NCBI GenBank assembly: GCA_030535455.1
Contig: JAUNJY010000018.1
Location: forward strand, 1 to 64,000
Origin: a bacterium
Lineage (GTDB): Bacteria; Bacillota; Clostridia; Lachnospirales; Lachnospiraceae
Length of the DNA: 64,000 nt
Direction of reading: 5' to 3'
Both the position numbers and the translations under genes were made by a program. The notes below the pieces were generated by a model. That model was not told the origin of the DNA and made no database searches. It saw only the letters and a program-made list of their open reading frames with translations. Shown here piece after piece: positions 1-8,920 of this stretch. The stretch's first letter is position 1. Every line of letters begins with the position of its first letter.

Positions 1-834
1 TCCAATAAAGGGTATTGCTTGGTGGAAAGTCCGAATACAATTACTGACTATGAAGTAAAAAGTATGCTTGGAGACCAAGGTATGCTGGATGACATCATGT
101 ATTATGATGAAATCGACTCTACAAATAACAGAGCAAAACAATTAGGAAATGAACAAGATAAAAGACAGCTTTTAATTGTGGCAGATAGGCAGACTGCAGG
201 GCGAGGAAGACGGGGAAGGTTATGGGAGAATCCAAAAGGAACAAACATTGCCATGTCCTATAAGCTACATCCAGATATTGCACCACAGAATGCGTCGAGA
301 ATCACTTTAGTTGCAGCACTTGCACTTGCTCATGCAATTGTAAAGGTGACAGGATTAGAAGCAAAGATTAAATGGCCAAATGACATCATTATTAATGGAC
401 ATAAAGTATGTGGAATCCTAACCGAAATGAGCAGTGAGTCAGACTATATTCACTACGTAGTTGTAGGAATAGGGATTAATGTAAATGGAATAGATTTTCC
501 AGAAGAAATTAAAAAGATAGCAACTTCACTTTATATTGAAGGAAAGCAGGAAGTAAAGCGCTCTGTACTGCTTGCCCAGGTAATTAAAGAATTTGAAGCT
601 TATTATAAAAAGTTTTTACAGACACAAGATTTAAGCAATATGACAGAACAATACAATTCCTTTCTTGTTCATAATAACAAGAAAGTGAAGATTATCAGCG
701 GTACGGATGTGACAGAAGGTGTTGCTAAAGGAATCGATGGTGAGGGATGCCTGTTAGTAGAGTTAGCAAATGGGAAGATCGAGCATGTGATTTCAGGAGA
801 AGTGTCCGTACGTGGAATAAATGGTTATGTATAG
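1..834 (+). CDS. birA: Biotin--[acetyl-CoA-carboxylase] ligase (BirA), 5' end outside the window
   Basis: This enzyme activates biotin with ATP and attaches it to the biotin carrier protein of biotin-dependent carboxylases. The catalytic core is clear: the biotinoyl-AMP loop GRGRRGR, then KWPND and GIGINVNG, followed by a C-terminal SH3-like domain. The frame stays open to base 1 and reads SNKGYCLVESPNT, the usual junction after an N-terminal winged-helix domain. I therefore read the TTG at 19 as an internal codon. The real start, and probably a DNA-binding domain that would make this a bifunctional ligase/repressor, lie upstream of the window. The next gene follows after 13 bases, so it heads or belongs to a unit running on to dusB. 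Confidence 0.93.
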   Translation, partial: SNKGYCLVESPNTITDYEVKSMLGDQGMLDDIMYYDEIDSTNNRAKQLGNEQDKRQLLIVADRQTAGRGRRGRLWENPKGTNIAMSYKLHPDIAPQNASRITLVAALALAHAIVKVTGLEAKIKWPNDIIINGHKVCGILTEMSSESDYIHYVVVGIGINVNGIDFPEEIKKIATSLYIEGKQEVKRSVLLAQVIKEFEAYYKKFLQTQDLSNMTEQYNSFLVHNNKKVKIISGTDVTEGVAKGIDGEGCLLVELANGKIEHVISGEVSVRGINGYV

Positions 835-847
835 AAAGAGGTAAGAT

Positions 848-1204
848 ATGAAACAAGAAAATGTAGTATTATGTGCATCTAGCTCCTATGAGCAAAAATA
901 TTTCTTTAATCAGGAGTTTGCACAACTTCCAGCTTCCATAAAAGATGAATTAAAGGTTATGTGCGTACTGTTTACAGAAGATGTAGGTGGTGTGCTTGAA
1001 ATGGAATTTGAAGAAGATGGAACACTAATCTTTAATGTATCTTCCAACGAAGGAGATTTATTATTTGATGAAATTGGTAGTGCGCTTAAAGTGAAAAAGC
1101 TTCAGTTAGAAAAAGCAGAATTATTAGAAGCTTTAGAACTTTTCTATAAAGCATTTTATTTGAATGAGGATATCCAACAAGTAATTAACCAAGAAAGGAA
1201 GTAA
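848..1204 (+). CDS. Small conserved protein of unknown function (possibly DUF6145 family)
   Basis: The product has 118 residues, is acidic, and shows no signal peptide, membrane segment or catalytic motif, so it is probably cytosolic. The start follows an AGAGGTAAG-type ribosome binding site directly behind the birA stop, and the next gene begins 6 bases after its own stop. The tight spacing suggests co-translation with birA, the Dabb gene and coaX. I associate this neighbourhood with a lachnospiral family named DUF6145, but that is from memory and unverified. No function is proposed. The protein-coding status is well supported by the codon pattern, spacing and start signal. Confidence 0.8.
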   Translation: MKQENVVLCASSSYEQKYFFNQEFAQLPASIKDELKVMCVLFTEDVGGVLEMEFEEDGTLIFNVSSNEGDLLFDEIGSALKVKKLQLEKAELLEALELFYKAFYLNEDIQQVINQERK

Positions 1205-1210
1205 TAGCTT

Positions 1211-1516
1211 ATGATCCGTCATATTGTAATGTTTGAGTTTTTAAATGAGGCAGAAGGAAAGACTGCCACACAAAACGCAGTAATCGCAAAGGACAAGTTA
1301 TTAGCTTTAAAAGACAAAATTAGTGTTATAAGACGTATGGAAATCGGAATCAATGATGGAGAAGCAGATGAGACAAACTATACATTATGCTTGACCGTCG
1401 ATTTTGACAACTTCGATGATTTAAATGCATATGCAGTACATCCAGAACATTTAGAGGCAGCAGCCTTTATTGGAAAAGTTCGTTTAAGTAGAGCATGTGT
1501 AGATTATGAAATATAA
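1211..1516 (+). CDS. Dabb (stress-responsive A/B barrel) family protein
   Basis: The 101-residue product opens with IRHIVMFEF, the first strand characteristic of Dabb domains. It also keeps the later pattern in which a strand carrying paired Asp/Phe residues is followed by a HPEHLEAA segment. Dabb proteins are small ferredoxin-like alpha/beta barrels that dimerise; most have no known substrate, although some plant and fungal members are enzymes. Nothing here shows a catalytic role. It lies 6 bases after the preceding gene and 12 bases before coaX, inside the birA-dusB gene string. The family assignment is secure and the function unknown. Confidence 0.82.
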   Translation: MIRHIVMFEFLNEAEGKTATQNAVIAKDKLLALKDKISVIRRMEIGINDGEADETNYTLCLTVDFDNFDDLNAYAVHPEHLEAAAFIGKVRLSRACVDYEI

Positions 1517-1528
1517 GAGGATATTGTA

Positions 1529-2296
1529 ATGGTACTAGTAATAGATATAGGAAATACTAATATAACATGTGGTATATTCGAGGGGGATGAAATTAAGACA
1601 ACATTTCGACTTACCACAAAACTTCAAAGAACTTCAGATGAATATGGTGTATTTATTTGTGAATTATTACGCACAAATCACATTGAGATTGAGGACATTG
1701 AGGCAGTATTGATTTCATCGGTTGTTCCAAATATCAACTACAGCTTCCAAAATGGAATCATCAAGTACATTGGAAAGAAACCATTGTTGGTAGGAGCAGG
1801 AACAAAGACAGGCATTAAAATTCAAATTGCGAATCCAAAGGAGGCAGGTCCTGATCGAATCGTAGATGCTGTTGGAGCATATTACCTATATGGTGGACCA
1901 ATTTTAGTAATTGATTTTGGAACTGCAACAACATATGACTTGATTACAGAAGATGGAGCATTTACAGCAGGTGTTACAAGCCCTGGAATTCGTATTTCAG
2001 CAAATGCGCTTTGGCATGATACTGCATCCCTTCCAGAAATCGAGATTAAGAAGCCTTCATCTATCCTTGCAAAGGATACAATTACAAGCATGCAGGCTGG
2101 TTTAGTATATGGTTATATGGGACAGACAGAATATATCATTCGCAAGATGAAAGAGGAATCTGGACTTTCTAATCTTAAAGTAGTAGCAACAGGTGGCCTT
2201 GGAAAGATGATTTCTGAAGAGGTGGAAGAAATTGATATTTATGACCCAATGTTAACCTTAAAAGGATTAAATATCATATATAAAAAGAATAAATAA
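1529..2296 (+). CDS. coaX: Type III pantothenate kinase
   Basis: CoaX catalyses the first committed step of coenzyme A synthesis, ATP-dependent phosphorylation of pantothenate, in the cytosol. The 255-residue length is normal. The N-terminal phosphate loop IDIGNTN, the [11 protein letters not shown] segment, the DFGTATT motif and the late ATGGLG motif all match the ASKHA-fold type III family. Type III enzymes need a monovalent cation and resist CoA feedback. The gene follows the Dabb gene by 12 bases and precedes dusB by 61 bases without an obvious terminator, so both are probably in the birA transcript. Confidence 0.95.
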   Translation: MVLVIDIGNTNITCGIFEGDEIKTTFRLTTKLQRTSDEYGVFICELLRTNHIEIEDIEAVLISSVVPNINYSFQNGIIKYIGKKPLLVGAGTKTGIKIQIANPKEAGPDRIVDAVGAYYLYGGPILVIDFGTATTYDLITEDGAFTAGVTSPGIRISANALWHDTASLPEIEIKKPSSILAKDTITSMQAGLVYGYMGQTEYIIRKMKEESGLSNLKVVATGGLGKMISEEVEEIDIYDPMLTLKGLNIIYKKNK

Positions 2297-2357
2297 ACAC
2301 GTATTATTAGAGATGTACTAATCAAAGTGTATTACTAATTAGATAGGATTTTAAAAC

Positions 2358-3335
2358 ATGAGTTTAAAAATAGGAAATGTTAATATAGATGGCAAGCTGA
2401 TCTTAGCGCCTATGGCCGGGGTTACAGACTTACCATTTCGTTTGTTATGCAAAGAAATGGGTGCCGATTTAATTTATACAGAAATGGTAAGCGCAAAAGG
2501 CATTTATTATAATAATAAGAATACGGATGCATTATTAGAGGTACTTGAGCAAGAACGTCCGGTAGCCTTACAGTTATTTGGCAATGATCCTAAGTTAATG
2601 GCCGAAATGGCAAAGAAAATCGAGCATCGTAACTTCGATATCCTGGATATCAATATGGGATGTCCGGTACCTAAGGTAGTAAACAATATGGAGGGAAGTG
2701 CCCTTCTTACAAATCCTAAGTTAGTCGGAGAAATTGTAAAGAGCGTAAGCAATGCAATTGAAAAACCTCTTACAATAAAAATTCGCAAGGGATTTGGAAA
2801 GGATGATTGTAATGCAGTGGAAATTGCAAAGATCATCGAGGACAATGGTGGAGCTGCTGTGGCAATCCATGGCCGTACACGTGAACAGTATTACTCAGGA
2901 GAAGCTGACTGGGAAGTTATTGCAAAAGTGAAGGAAGCTGTAAGCATTCCTGTATTCGGAAATGGGGATGTGACATCGCCAGAGCTTGCAAAGAAGATGA
3001 TGGATTATACCAATTGTGATGCAGTCATGATTGCCAGAGGAGTTAGAGGAAATCCTTGGCTCTTTGGACAAATCAAGGACTACCTGGCAACAGGAACGTA
3101 TCAAGATAAGCCTAGTATTGAACAGGTTATCGAGACAATCAAGCGTCATGCAAGACTTCAGATTGATTGCAAAGGTGAATATACAGGCATTCGTGAAATG
3201 AGAAAACATGTGGCATGGTACACGACAGGATATCATGAGTCTGCACGTTTAAGAAGTCGTGTCAATGAAGTTGAGAATTTAGCTGCATTAGATGATTTAT
3301 TAGATGAATACTTGGAAAGTATTAAGATTATTTAG
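2358..3335 (+). CDS. dusB: tRNA-dihydrouridine synthase (DusB/NifR3 type)
   Basis: This FMN enzyme reduces selected uridines in the tRNA D-loop to dihydrouridine using NAD(P)H. The 325-residue product has the TIM-barrel opening LAPMAGVTDLPFR, the catalytic cysteine in NMGCPVPKV, the phosphate-binding KIRKGF and IHGRTREQYYSG segments, and MIARGVRGNPW near the FMN phosphate. The helical C-terminal RNA-binding domain starts near residue 245. The layout fits the DusB subgroup (nifR3). It is the last gene of the birA-coaX string; 157 bases with a possible promoter separate it from the next gene. Confidence 0.94.
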   Translation: MSLKIGNVNIDGKLILAPMAGVTDLPFRLLCKEMGADLIYTEMVSAKGIYYNNKNTDALLEVLEQERPVALQLFGNDPKLMAEMAKKIEHRNFDILDINMGCPVPKVVNNMEGSALLTNPKLVGEIVKSVSNAIEKPLTIKIRKGFGKDDCNAVEIAKIIEDNGGAAVAIHGRTREQYYSGEADWEVIAKVKEAVSIPVFGNGDVTSPELAKKMMDYTNCDAVMIARGVRGNPWLFGQIKDYLATGTYQDKPSIEQVIETIKRHARLQIDCKGEYTGIREMRKHVAWYTTGYHESARLRSRVNEVENLAALDDLLDEYLESIKII

Positions 3336-3416
3336 CAAATAAAGCAATTAATTGGGAAAATAAGATAATTACAATCTGAGAAATTAAGTTTAATGAGTAA
3401 ATTAAAGGCTTTTGTA

Positions 3417-3445
3417 TTGAAGAATATAGACCTTTCTGCTATCAT
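3417..3445 (+). promoter_or_regulatory. Possible sigma-A promoter for the phosphofructokinase gene
   Basis: A TTGAAG hexamer (3417-3422) is 17 bases from TATCAT (3440-3445), about 50 bases before the start codon. Both boxes deviate from consensus, so this is a candidate only. Confidence 0.4.
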
Positions 3446-3492
3446 AAGTCTGCTATATAACGATTTATAAACCAATTAGGAGGCTACGAAAG

Positions 3493-4737
3493 ATGACACA
3501 GAATAATGTTTTAGTTGCGCAATCAGGAGGCCCAACAACAGTAATCAATTCCAGTTTAGCAGGAGTAATCGCTAGTGCTTTAAAAGAAAAGAAGATTGAT
3601 AAGGTATACGGAGCAAGAAATGGTATTTTAGGTGTGCTTCGTGACAATATCATTTCTTTGGATGAGTTATTTGGGAAAAATAATGGGCTACTAGAACAAT
3701 TAAAGACTACACCTAGTATGTTTTTAGGTTCTTGCCGTCACAAGTTAGCAAATATAGATCAGAGTACCGAAGAGTATAAAAAGATCTTTGAAATTTTTGA
3801 GCAGTATAACATTCGTTATTTCTTCTATATTGGGGGAAATGACTCTATGGATACAGTGGCAAAGCTTTCTCAATATGCCAAACAAATTGACTATGATATT
3901 CAGATTATTGGTATCCCTAAGACAATCGATAACGATTTAGTAGGAATAGACCATACGCCAGGGTTTGGCTCTGCGGCAAAATATATTGCAAGTTCATTTC
4001 TTGAAATTTCCCATGATACGTACATTTATGATACGGAAAGTGTTGTAATCGTTGAAGTTATGGGAAGAAATGCGGGATGGCTTACTGCAAGTGCAGTACT
4101 TGCAAGAAATGAGTATTCAGCAGCACCACATTTAATCTACCTTCCTGAAGTAGCATTTTCACAGAAAGCATTCCTTGATGACGTAAGACGTATGATTAAG
4201 GAAAACAAGCAAGTAGTAATTGCTGTTTCTGAAGGAATTAAGGATGGTAGTGGCGAGTACGTTTCAGCAGGAAGTGCAAAACTTGATAGTTTTGGACATG
4301 CTCAGCTTAGCGGAACTGGGAAATACCTTGAAGAATTAGTTAAGAATGAAATCGGATGTAAAGTCCGTTCAATAGAATTAAATGTATTACAACGTTGTGC
4401 ATCTCATTTATCTTCTTTAACAGATATTGAAGAGGCATATCAGCTTGGATACCAGGGCGTTCAAAGAGCCGTTGAAGGTCATACTTGTGAAATGATGTCC
4501 TTAACGAGAGTTTCGAATGCTCCATATGAAGTAGCTTATCAGACAGTAGATGTTATGAAAGTTGCAAATGCAGAGAAGAAAATTCCAGCAGAATGGATCA
4601 ATGAGTCAGGAAATGATGTAACAGACAAAATGGTGGAATACTTACGACCATTAATCCTTGGAGAACCAAAGGTAGAATATACATTTGGAGTTCCAAAATA
4701 CTTACATTTTGACCATATTAATCAAACAGTGAAATAA
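3493..4737 (+). CDS. pfp: Diphosphate-dependent phosphofructokinase
   Basis: The enzyme interconverts fructose 6-phosphate and fructose 1,6-bisphosphate, here most probably with pyrophosphate instead of ATP. The 414-residue product opens with QSGGPTTVIN. The phosphate-donor loop reads GGNDS (residues 114-118), where ATP enzymes have GGDGS; Asp at the fourth position is the established PPi signature. The second diagnostic site is also of PPi type: PKTIDNDL carries Lys143 where ATP enzymes have Gly. MGRNAGW provides the fructose-phosphate site. A strong AGGAGG precedes the ATG and a terminator follows, so it is probably monocistronic. PPi use makes glycolysis reversible and saves ATP. Confidence 0.92.
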   Translation: MTQNNVLVAQSGGPTTVINSSLAGVIASALKEKKIDKVYGARNGILGVLRDNIISLDELFGKNNGLLEQLKTTPSMFLGSCRHKLANIDQSTEEYKKIFEIFEQYNIRYFFYIGGNDSMDTVAKLSQYAKQIDYDIQIIGIPKTIDNDLVGIDHTPGFGSAAKYIASSFLEISHDTYIYDTESVVIVEVMGRNAGWLTASAVLARNEYSAAPHLIYLPEVAFSQKAFLDDVRRMIKENKQVVIAVSEGIKDGSGEYVSAGSAKLDSFGHAQLSGTGKYLEELVKNEIGCKVRSIELNVLQRCASHLSSLTDIEEAYQLGYQGVQRAVEGHTCEMMSLTRVSNAPYEVAYQTVDVMKVANAEKKIPAEWINESGNDVTDKMVEYLRPLILGEPKVEYTFGVPKYLHFDHINQTVK

Positions 4738-4760
4738 ACGCAGAAGATAAACTAACAGAA

Positions 4761-4816
4761 AAAAAGCACTATGCAAGTCAGGGAGGTTAGCGAAGACTTG
4801 CTTGGTGCTTTTTTTC
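4761..4816 (+). terminator. Rho-independent terminator after the phosphofructokinase gene
   Basis: An interrupted stem (AAGCAC with GCAAGTC opposite GACTTGC with GTGCTT) is followed by seven T residues. Confidence 0.85.
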
Positions 4817-5188
4817 TTGTAACATACGGAATATTCGACCTATATTGCGTATGGAATTAGTGAGAAGTCACTATCATATATATCGGAATTGCGTTAGAAT
4901 ATATAATAGAAATCAGACTAATGTACTATCTAAAATAGTTATATGTCAATGGCCGTTTGAAACGGGTGAGCATGTCTAAATATGGGGAATTTTCAACAAA
5001 GAAAATCCAAAGATTAACAAACTCTTAATCAATACTTACAAAAATAAAGCATATGGATAAATTTAGTTGCTTTTTTAAAGGAAAGAGAGTAGTATACTTA
5101 CAAGACAGACAAATGTTCGCACCACAAACACACATAAAAGCACATTGTACATATTGAACATTTGATAGAATAAGACGAGGTGAAGACA
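4817..5188. other. Long intergenic stretch before asd, no recognised gene
   Basis: Within 372 bases I see a perfect small hairpin (TAGTGA-GAAG-TCACTA near 4859), an AT-rich block containing TATAAT near 4905, and a GC-richer island at about 4950-4985. A weak stem AAAGCA/TGCTTTTTT ending near 5077 resembles a poor terminator. A -10-like TATACT lies near 5095. This could be a long leader or a small RNA before asd. I looked for lysine-riboswitch and T-box landmarks and did not find them. Confidence 0.35.
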
Positions 5189-6271
5189 ATGAGTAAATTA
5201 AGAGTTGGTATTCTTGGCGGAACTGGAATGGTAGGCCAAAGATTTATTTCTTTATTAGAAAATCATCCTTGGTTTGAAGTGGTAGCAGTAGCTGCAAGCC
5301 CAAGAAGTGCAGGAAAAACATACGAAGAGGCTGTAGGTGGACGTTGGAAGATGCAAACCCCAATGCCAGAAGCAGTAAAAAAGATTATTGTTAAAAATGT
5401 AAATGAAGTAGAAGAAGTTAGTAAAGACGTAGATTTCGTGTTTAGTGCCGTTGATATGACGAAAGACGAGATTCGTAACATAGAAGAAGCGTATGCAAAG
5501 GCAGAAACACCTGTTGTATCTAACAATAGTGCTCATAGATGGACTCCAGATGTTCCAATGGTAGTTCCAGAATTAAATCCAGAACATTTAGAAGTAATCA
5601 AATATCAAAGAGAACGTTTAGGAACAAAAAATGGCTTCATCGTTGTAAAACCAAACTGTTCCATTCAAAGTTATACTCCAGCATTAACTGCTTTAAAAGA
5701 GTTTGGAGTAAAAAGAGTAGTAGCAACTACGTACCAAGCAATTTCAGGTGCAGGCAAGACATTTAAAGAATGGCCTGAAATGGTTGGAAACATTATTCCA
5801 TATATCGGTGGCGAAGAAGAAAAGAGCGAACAAGAACCACTTCGTATCTGGGGTAAAGTAGAAGACGGAAAGATCGTAAAGGCAGATGGTCCTATAATTA
5901 CGACTCAATGTATCCGTGTTCCTGTTTTAGACGGTCATACAGCAGCTGTATTTGTTGATTTTGAAAAGAAACCAACAAAAGAACAGATGATTGAAGCATG
6001 GAAAAACTTTAAAGGCCTTCCACAGGAACTTAATCTTCCAAGCGCACCAAAACAATTTATTCAATATTTAGAAGAAGACAATCGTCCACAAGTTACATTA
6101 GATGTAAACTATGAAAATGGATTTGGTATTTCCATGGGACGTCTTCGTGAAGATACTGTTTTTGATTGGAAGTTCGTTGGATTATCTCATAATACAATTC
6201 GCGGCGCTGCAGGTGGCGGTGTCTTAATCGCAGAATTGTTAGTAGCTCAAAAATATATTACAGCAAAATAG
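5189..6271 (+). CDS. asd: Aspartate-semialdehyde dehydrogenase (archaeal/fungal type)
   Basis: Asd reduces aspartyl phosphate to aspartate semialdehyde with NADPH, the branch point for lysine, diaminopimelate, threonine and methionine. The 360-residue product shows the Rossmann motif GILGGTGMVGQRF, the active-site cysteine in KPNCSIQ (Cys157), a GAGKT segment and a C-terminal His-containing SHNTIRGAAGG region. The last segment and overall length place it with the archaeal/yeast-type enzymes rather than the E. coli type. I use ATG 5189 because AGGTG lies 6 bases before it; the in-frame GTG at 5180 lies inside that ribosome binding site. A terminator follows. Confidence 0.94.
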   Translation: MSKLRVGILGGTGMVGQRFISLLENHPWFEVVAVAASPRSAGKTYEEAVGGRWKMQTPMPEAVKKIIVKNVNEVEEVSKDVDFVFSAVDMTKDEIRNIEEAYAKAETPVVSNNSAHRWTPDVPMVVPELNPEHLEVIKYQRERLGTKNGFIVVKPNCSIQSYTPALTALKEFGVKRVVATTYQAISGAGKTFKEWPEMVGNIIPYIGGEEEKSEQEPLRIWGKVEDGKIVKADGPIITTQCIRVPVLDGHTAAVFVDFEKKPTKEQMIEAWKNFKGLPQELNLPSAPKQFIQYLEEDNRPQVTLDVNYENGFGISMGRLREDTVFDWKFVGLSHNTIRGAAGGGVLIAELLVAQKYITAK

Positions 6272-6299
6272 TGTCGTGACACTTCATTATAAAGATAAT

Positions 6300-6343
6300 A
6301 AAAAAGGCATGGAAGGTAAAAAGACTTTCTATGCCTTTTTTTA
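6300..6343 (+). terminator. Rho-independent terminator after asd
   Basis: AAAAAGGCAT pairs with ATGCCTTTTT, with an inner GAA/TTC extension, followed by a T tract. Confidence 0.9.
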
Positions 6344-6354
6344 GATTGTTTTTA

Positions 6355-6382
6355 TTGTATTTGGGGTAGAATACTATATAAT
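6355..6382 (+). promoter_or_regulatory. Sigma-A promoter for cardiolipin synthase
   Basis: TTGTAT (6355-6360), a 16-base spacer and a perfect TATAAT (6377-6382) end 34 bases before the start codon. Confidence 0.65.
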
Positions 6383-6416
6383 AGTACTACATAAGGCGAA
6401 GGGATGTGAGGTACGT

Positions 6417-7961
6417 ATGAAAACAGTTAAATTATTATGTAATCGAGTTGTAATTTTTGGCCTTTTGTTATTAATGCAGGCAGTGTGGTTATTTTTGATG
6501 ATTTTTGAATTAGGGAAATATTCTGGACGCATATCAGCACTTTTAACATTATTAAGTATACTGGTTGCACTTTTTATCGTATACAAAGATGAGAATCCGG
6601 CTTATAAGCTTGCGTGGATTGTTCCAATCCTGGTGTTCCCAATCTTTGGCGGACTTCTTTATCTTGCAATGGGAAATAAAAAGCCATCTAAAAAATATCG
6701 TATTGGAAATAAATTATTAACTAAGGAATTGGCGCTTAAAGAGAGTCAGAATGATGAAATTATGGCTGAGATTAAGCAAAAAGATCCATCTTACTATGGA
6801 CAAGTCCGCTATTTATCCAAAGGATGCGGCTATCCGGTGTATCGAAGTGAAAGCACCAGGTATTATGAACTTGGTGAGTTATACTATAAGGATTTATTAG
6901 AAGATATTAAGGCGGCGAAGCATTTTATCTTTATGGAGTATTTTATTGTTGAGGAAGGTAAAATGTTTACCCCGATCTTAGAGGTGCTAGAGCAAAAGGC
7001 AAAAGAAGGATTGGATGTCCGTTTTATTTACGATGATTTTGGTTCAGCCTCAATTCTTCCATTTGGCTACTATAATAAGCTGGAGCAGTTAGGAATAAAA
7101 TGCATTGCATTCAATAAATTTGTACCATTTATATCGGTAGCTATGAACAATCGAGATCATAGAAAGATTACCGTGATTGATGGTCATACTGCATATACAG
7201 GCGGTATCAATCTTGCAGATGAGTATATTAATGAGAAGATGCGGTTTGGACATTGGAAGGATACTGGAATTCGCGTCCAAGGGGATGCGGTTTGGAACTT
7301 TACCGTTATGTTTTTACAGATGTGGAATATTAACCGTAAGACAGACGAAGAATTTTCAAAGTTTAAGCCAAAGACGTATAAGCATGAGTTGAAAATTCCA
7401 GTAGACCAAAGAGACACTGGCTATGTTCAGCCATATGGAGATACTCCGCTGGATGATGAGATTACAGGGGAAGATGTTTACCTGAATATTATCAATGCAG
7501 CAAATGAGTATGTATATATCTTTACCCCATATCTCATTATTGATCATGAGATGGTAACAGCAATTAAACTGGCTGCAAAACGTGGTGTAGATGTTCGTAT
7601 CGTTACGCCAGGAATTCCAGATAAGAAAATTGTAAATGCAGTTACTAAATCATATTACTCTCTATTAATTAAGTCAGGAGTGCGTATTTTCGAATATACA
7701 CCAGGCTTCCTGCATGCGAAGGTAATCTGTTCAGATGATAAGATTGCTGCAGTAGGAACAATCAATATGGATTATCGAAGCCTGTACCTGCATTTTGAAA
7801 ATGGCGTATTGTTATATAAGACAAATAGCATTAATGACATTAAGAAAGACATGGATCATACAATATCAGTAAGCCAGGAAATTAGCTATGAAATGAGCGA
7901 AAAGGGAAAAGCGTTCGGAATTCTGAAAGCAATCCTTAGATTGTTTGCTCCATTAATGTAA
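6417..7961 (+). CDS. cls: Cardiolipin synthase (phospholipase D type)
   Basis: The enzyme joins two phosphatidylglycerol molecules to make cardiolipin and glycerol at the cytoplasmic membrane. The 514-residue product has two N-terminal membrane segments (about residues 10-32 and 36-56, with a further hydrophobic stretch at 65-85). Two phospholipase D motifs follow: HRKITVID (His248, Lys250, Asp255) and HAKVICSD (His433, Lys435, Asp440). All catalytic residues are present, and length and order are those of bacterial Cls. It has its own promoter and a strong terminator, so it is a single-gene unit. Confidence 0.94.
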   Translation: MKTVKLLCNRVVIFGLLLLMQAVWLFLMIFELGKYSGRISALLTLLSILVALFIVYKDENPAYKLAWIVPILVFPIFGGLLYLAMGNKKPSKKYRIGNKLLTKELALKESQNDEIMAEIKQKDPSYYGQVRYLSKGCGYPVYRSESTRYYELGELYYKDLLEDIKAAKHFIFMEYFIVEEGKMFTPILEVLEQKAKEGLDVRFIYDDFGSASILPFGYYNKLEQLGIKCIAFNKFVPFISVAMNNRDHRKITVIDGHTAYTGGINLADEYINEKMRFGHWKDTGIRVQGDAVWNFTVMFLQMWNINRKTDEEFSKFKPKTYKHELKIPVDQRDTGYVQPYGDTPLDDEITGEDVYLNIINAANEYVYIFTPYLIIDHEMVTAIKLAAKRGVDVRIVTPGIPDKKIVNAVTKSYYSLLIKSGVRIFEYTPGFLHAKVICSDDKIAAVGTINMDYRSLYLHFENGVLLYKTNSINDIKKDMDHTISVSQEISYEMSEKGKAFGILKAILRLFAPLM

Positions 7962-7963
7962 GA

Positions 7964-8008
7964 AAAAGAAGCAGTTACATATTATGATTATGTAACTGCT
8001 TCTTTTTT
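7964..8008. terminator. Bidirectional terminator between cls and the minus-strand gene
   Basis: A long stem (AAGAAGCAGTTACATA opposite its complement) is flanked by A and T runs on both sides. It can therefore stop cls from the left and the convergent gene from the right. Confidence 0.9.
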
Positions 8009-8040
8009 GTTAAGGATCTTGCAAGCAAAAACCTTATTGC

Positions 8041-8760
8041 TTAAACTTTTCCTGATAATAAGTATTTTATGAATTGAACGGCATTGTCACGGTGATCTGA
8101 ATTTACTACCACGCCAACTGCCATCTTCTTTCCGCCATTGTAATTATAATTGATAGACATTTCTTTATAGATTGCACTGTTTTCTAAGGAAATACCATAT
8201 GCAACATCAGAAGTGTCTTCTTGTTGTCTTGCAAAAATTAACTGATCTGTATTGGAACTGTAAAAATCAGAAGGAAGGATCTGCGTTAAGTCTTGTAAAT
8301 ATTGTCCTTCCGCTAAGTATTTTATTGTTTCTTCTTCGGCAATTATAATATCTAACTTACCTGCATAAGCATAAGTTGTTATCTTTTGCTCTGTTGTCAC
8401 ATCGGGATCGTTTGGATCAAGATTAAAAGTATCATCCAATGTAAAAGTGTGTCGTTTTTCAGGAATTGTCATTGCTTCACGGAAATTATTAAGTACAGTA
8501 TCTCGTTGCTCGGAGTTAAGCTGATCATTAAAGATCACCCCATATAGTTCTGGTGTGTCACGTGGGCCAAAGGTTGTATAAAGTACATAACCTGTAAATA
8601 TTACGGCAAATACCAGGACAATAAGCTTTAGGAGATAATAGTCTTTAAAATATTGCCACTTTTCTTGTTTGCTCATCTGGCTCCATTTATCTCGTTCCGT
8701 GGTATTTTCACGTTTTTGATAAATTGAGGCATTGTCAGAAAGAGTCTGTTTTCTACTCAT
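8041..8760 (-). CDS. Membrane-anchored protein of unknown function with one N-terminal membrane helix
   Basis: The 239-residue product has a charged cytoplasmic head containing KQEKWQYFKDYYLLK, then one membrane helix (about residues 43-64) and an outward-facing domain of about 175 residues. The head is of a type I associate with clostridial membrane proteins that sit with accessory domains. The outer part contains segments such as KLDIIIAEEETIKYLA and AVGVVVNSDHRDNAVQFIKYL, which resemble pieces of type I/II solute-binding folds. This suggests, but does not prove, a membrane-tethered binding domain. AAGGAGC precedes the ATG. It shares a bidirectional terminator with cls and is separated from the next minus-strand gene by that gene's terminator. 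Confidence 0.75.
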   Translation of the reverse strand: MSRKQTLSDNASIYQKRENTTERDKWSQMSKQEKWQYFKDYYLLKLIVLVFAVIFTGYVLYTTFGPRDTPELYGVIFNDQLNSEQRDTVLNNFREAMTIPEKRHTFTLDDTFNLDPNDPDVTTEQKITTYAYAGKLDIIIAEEETIKYLAEGQYLQDLTQILPSDFYSSNTDQLIFARQQEDTSDVAYGISLENSAIYKEMSINYNYNGGKKMAVGVVVNSDHRDNAVQFIKYLLSGKV

Positions 8761-8852
8761 CAGTTTTGCTCCTTTTGTCGTCGAAATAAATCTATAAACA
8801 GTGTAACATAGGAAGTAGTCAATGAAAAGAAATCAATTATAAAATTTGTATG

Positions 8853-8907
8853 AAAAAAGGCTTTTACATATGGAAGTAAAGCAGTACTGACCATGTGCAA
8901 AAGCCTA
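8853..8907 (-). terminator. Rho-independent terminator for the 841-residue surface protein
   Basis: Read on the minus strand, AGGCTTTTGCACATGG pairs with CCATATGTAAAAGCCT (one mismatch), followed by six T residues. Confidence 0.88.
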
Positions 8908-8920
8908 AGTAATATTGGAA

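Noticed and set aside
4817-5188. Lysine riboswitch or T-box before asd
   Set aside because: I looked for the lysine-riboswitch core and for the T-box sequence with its antiterminator and found neither.
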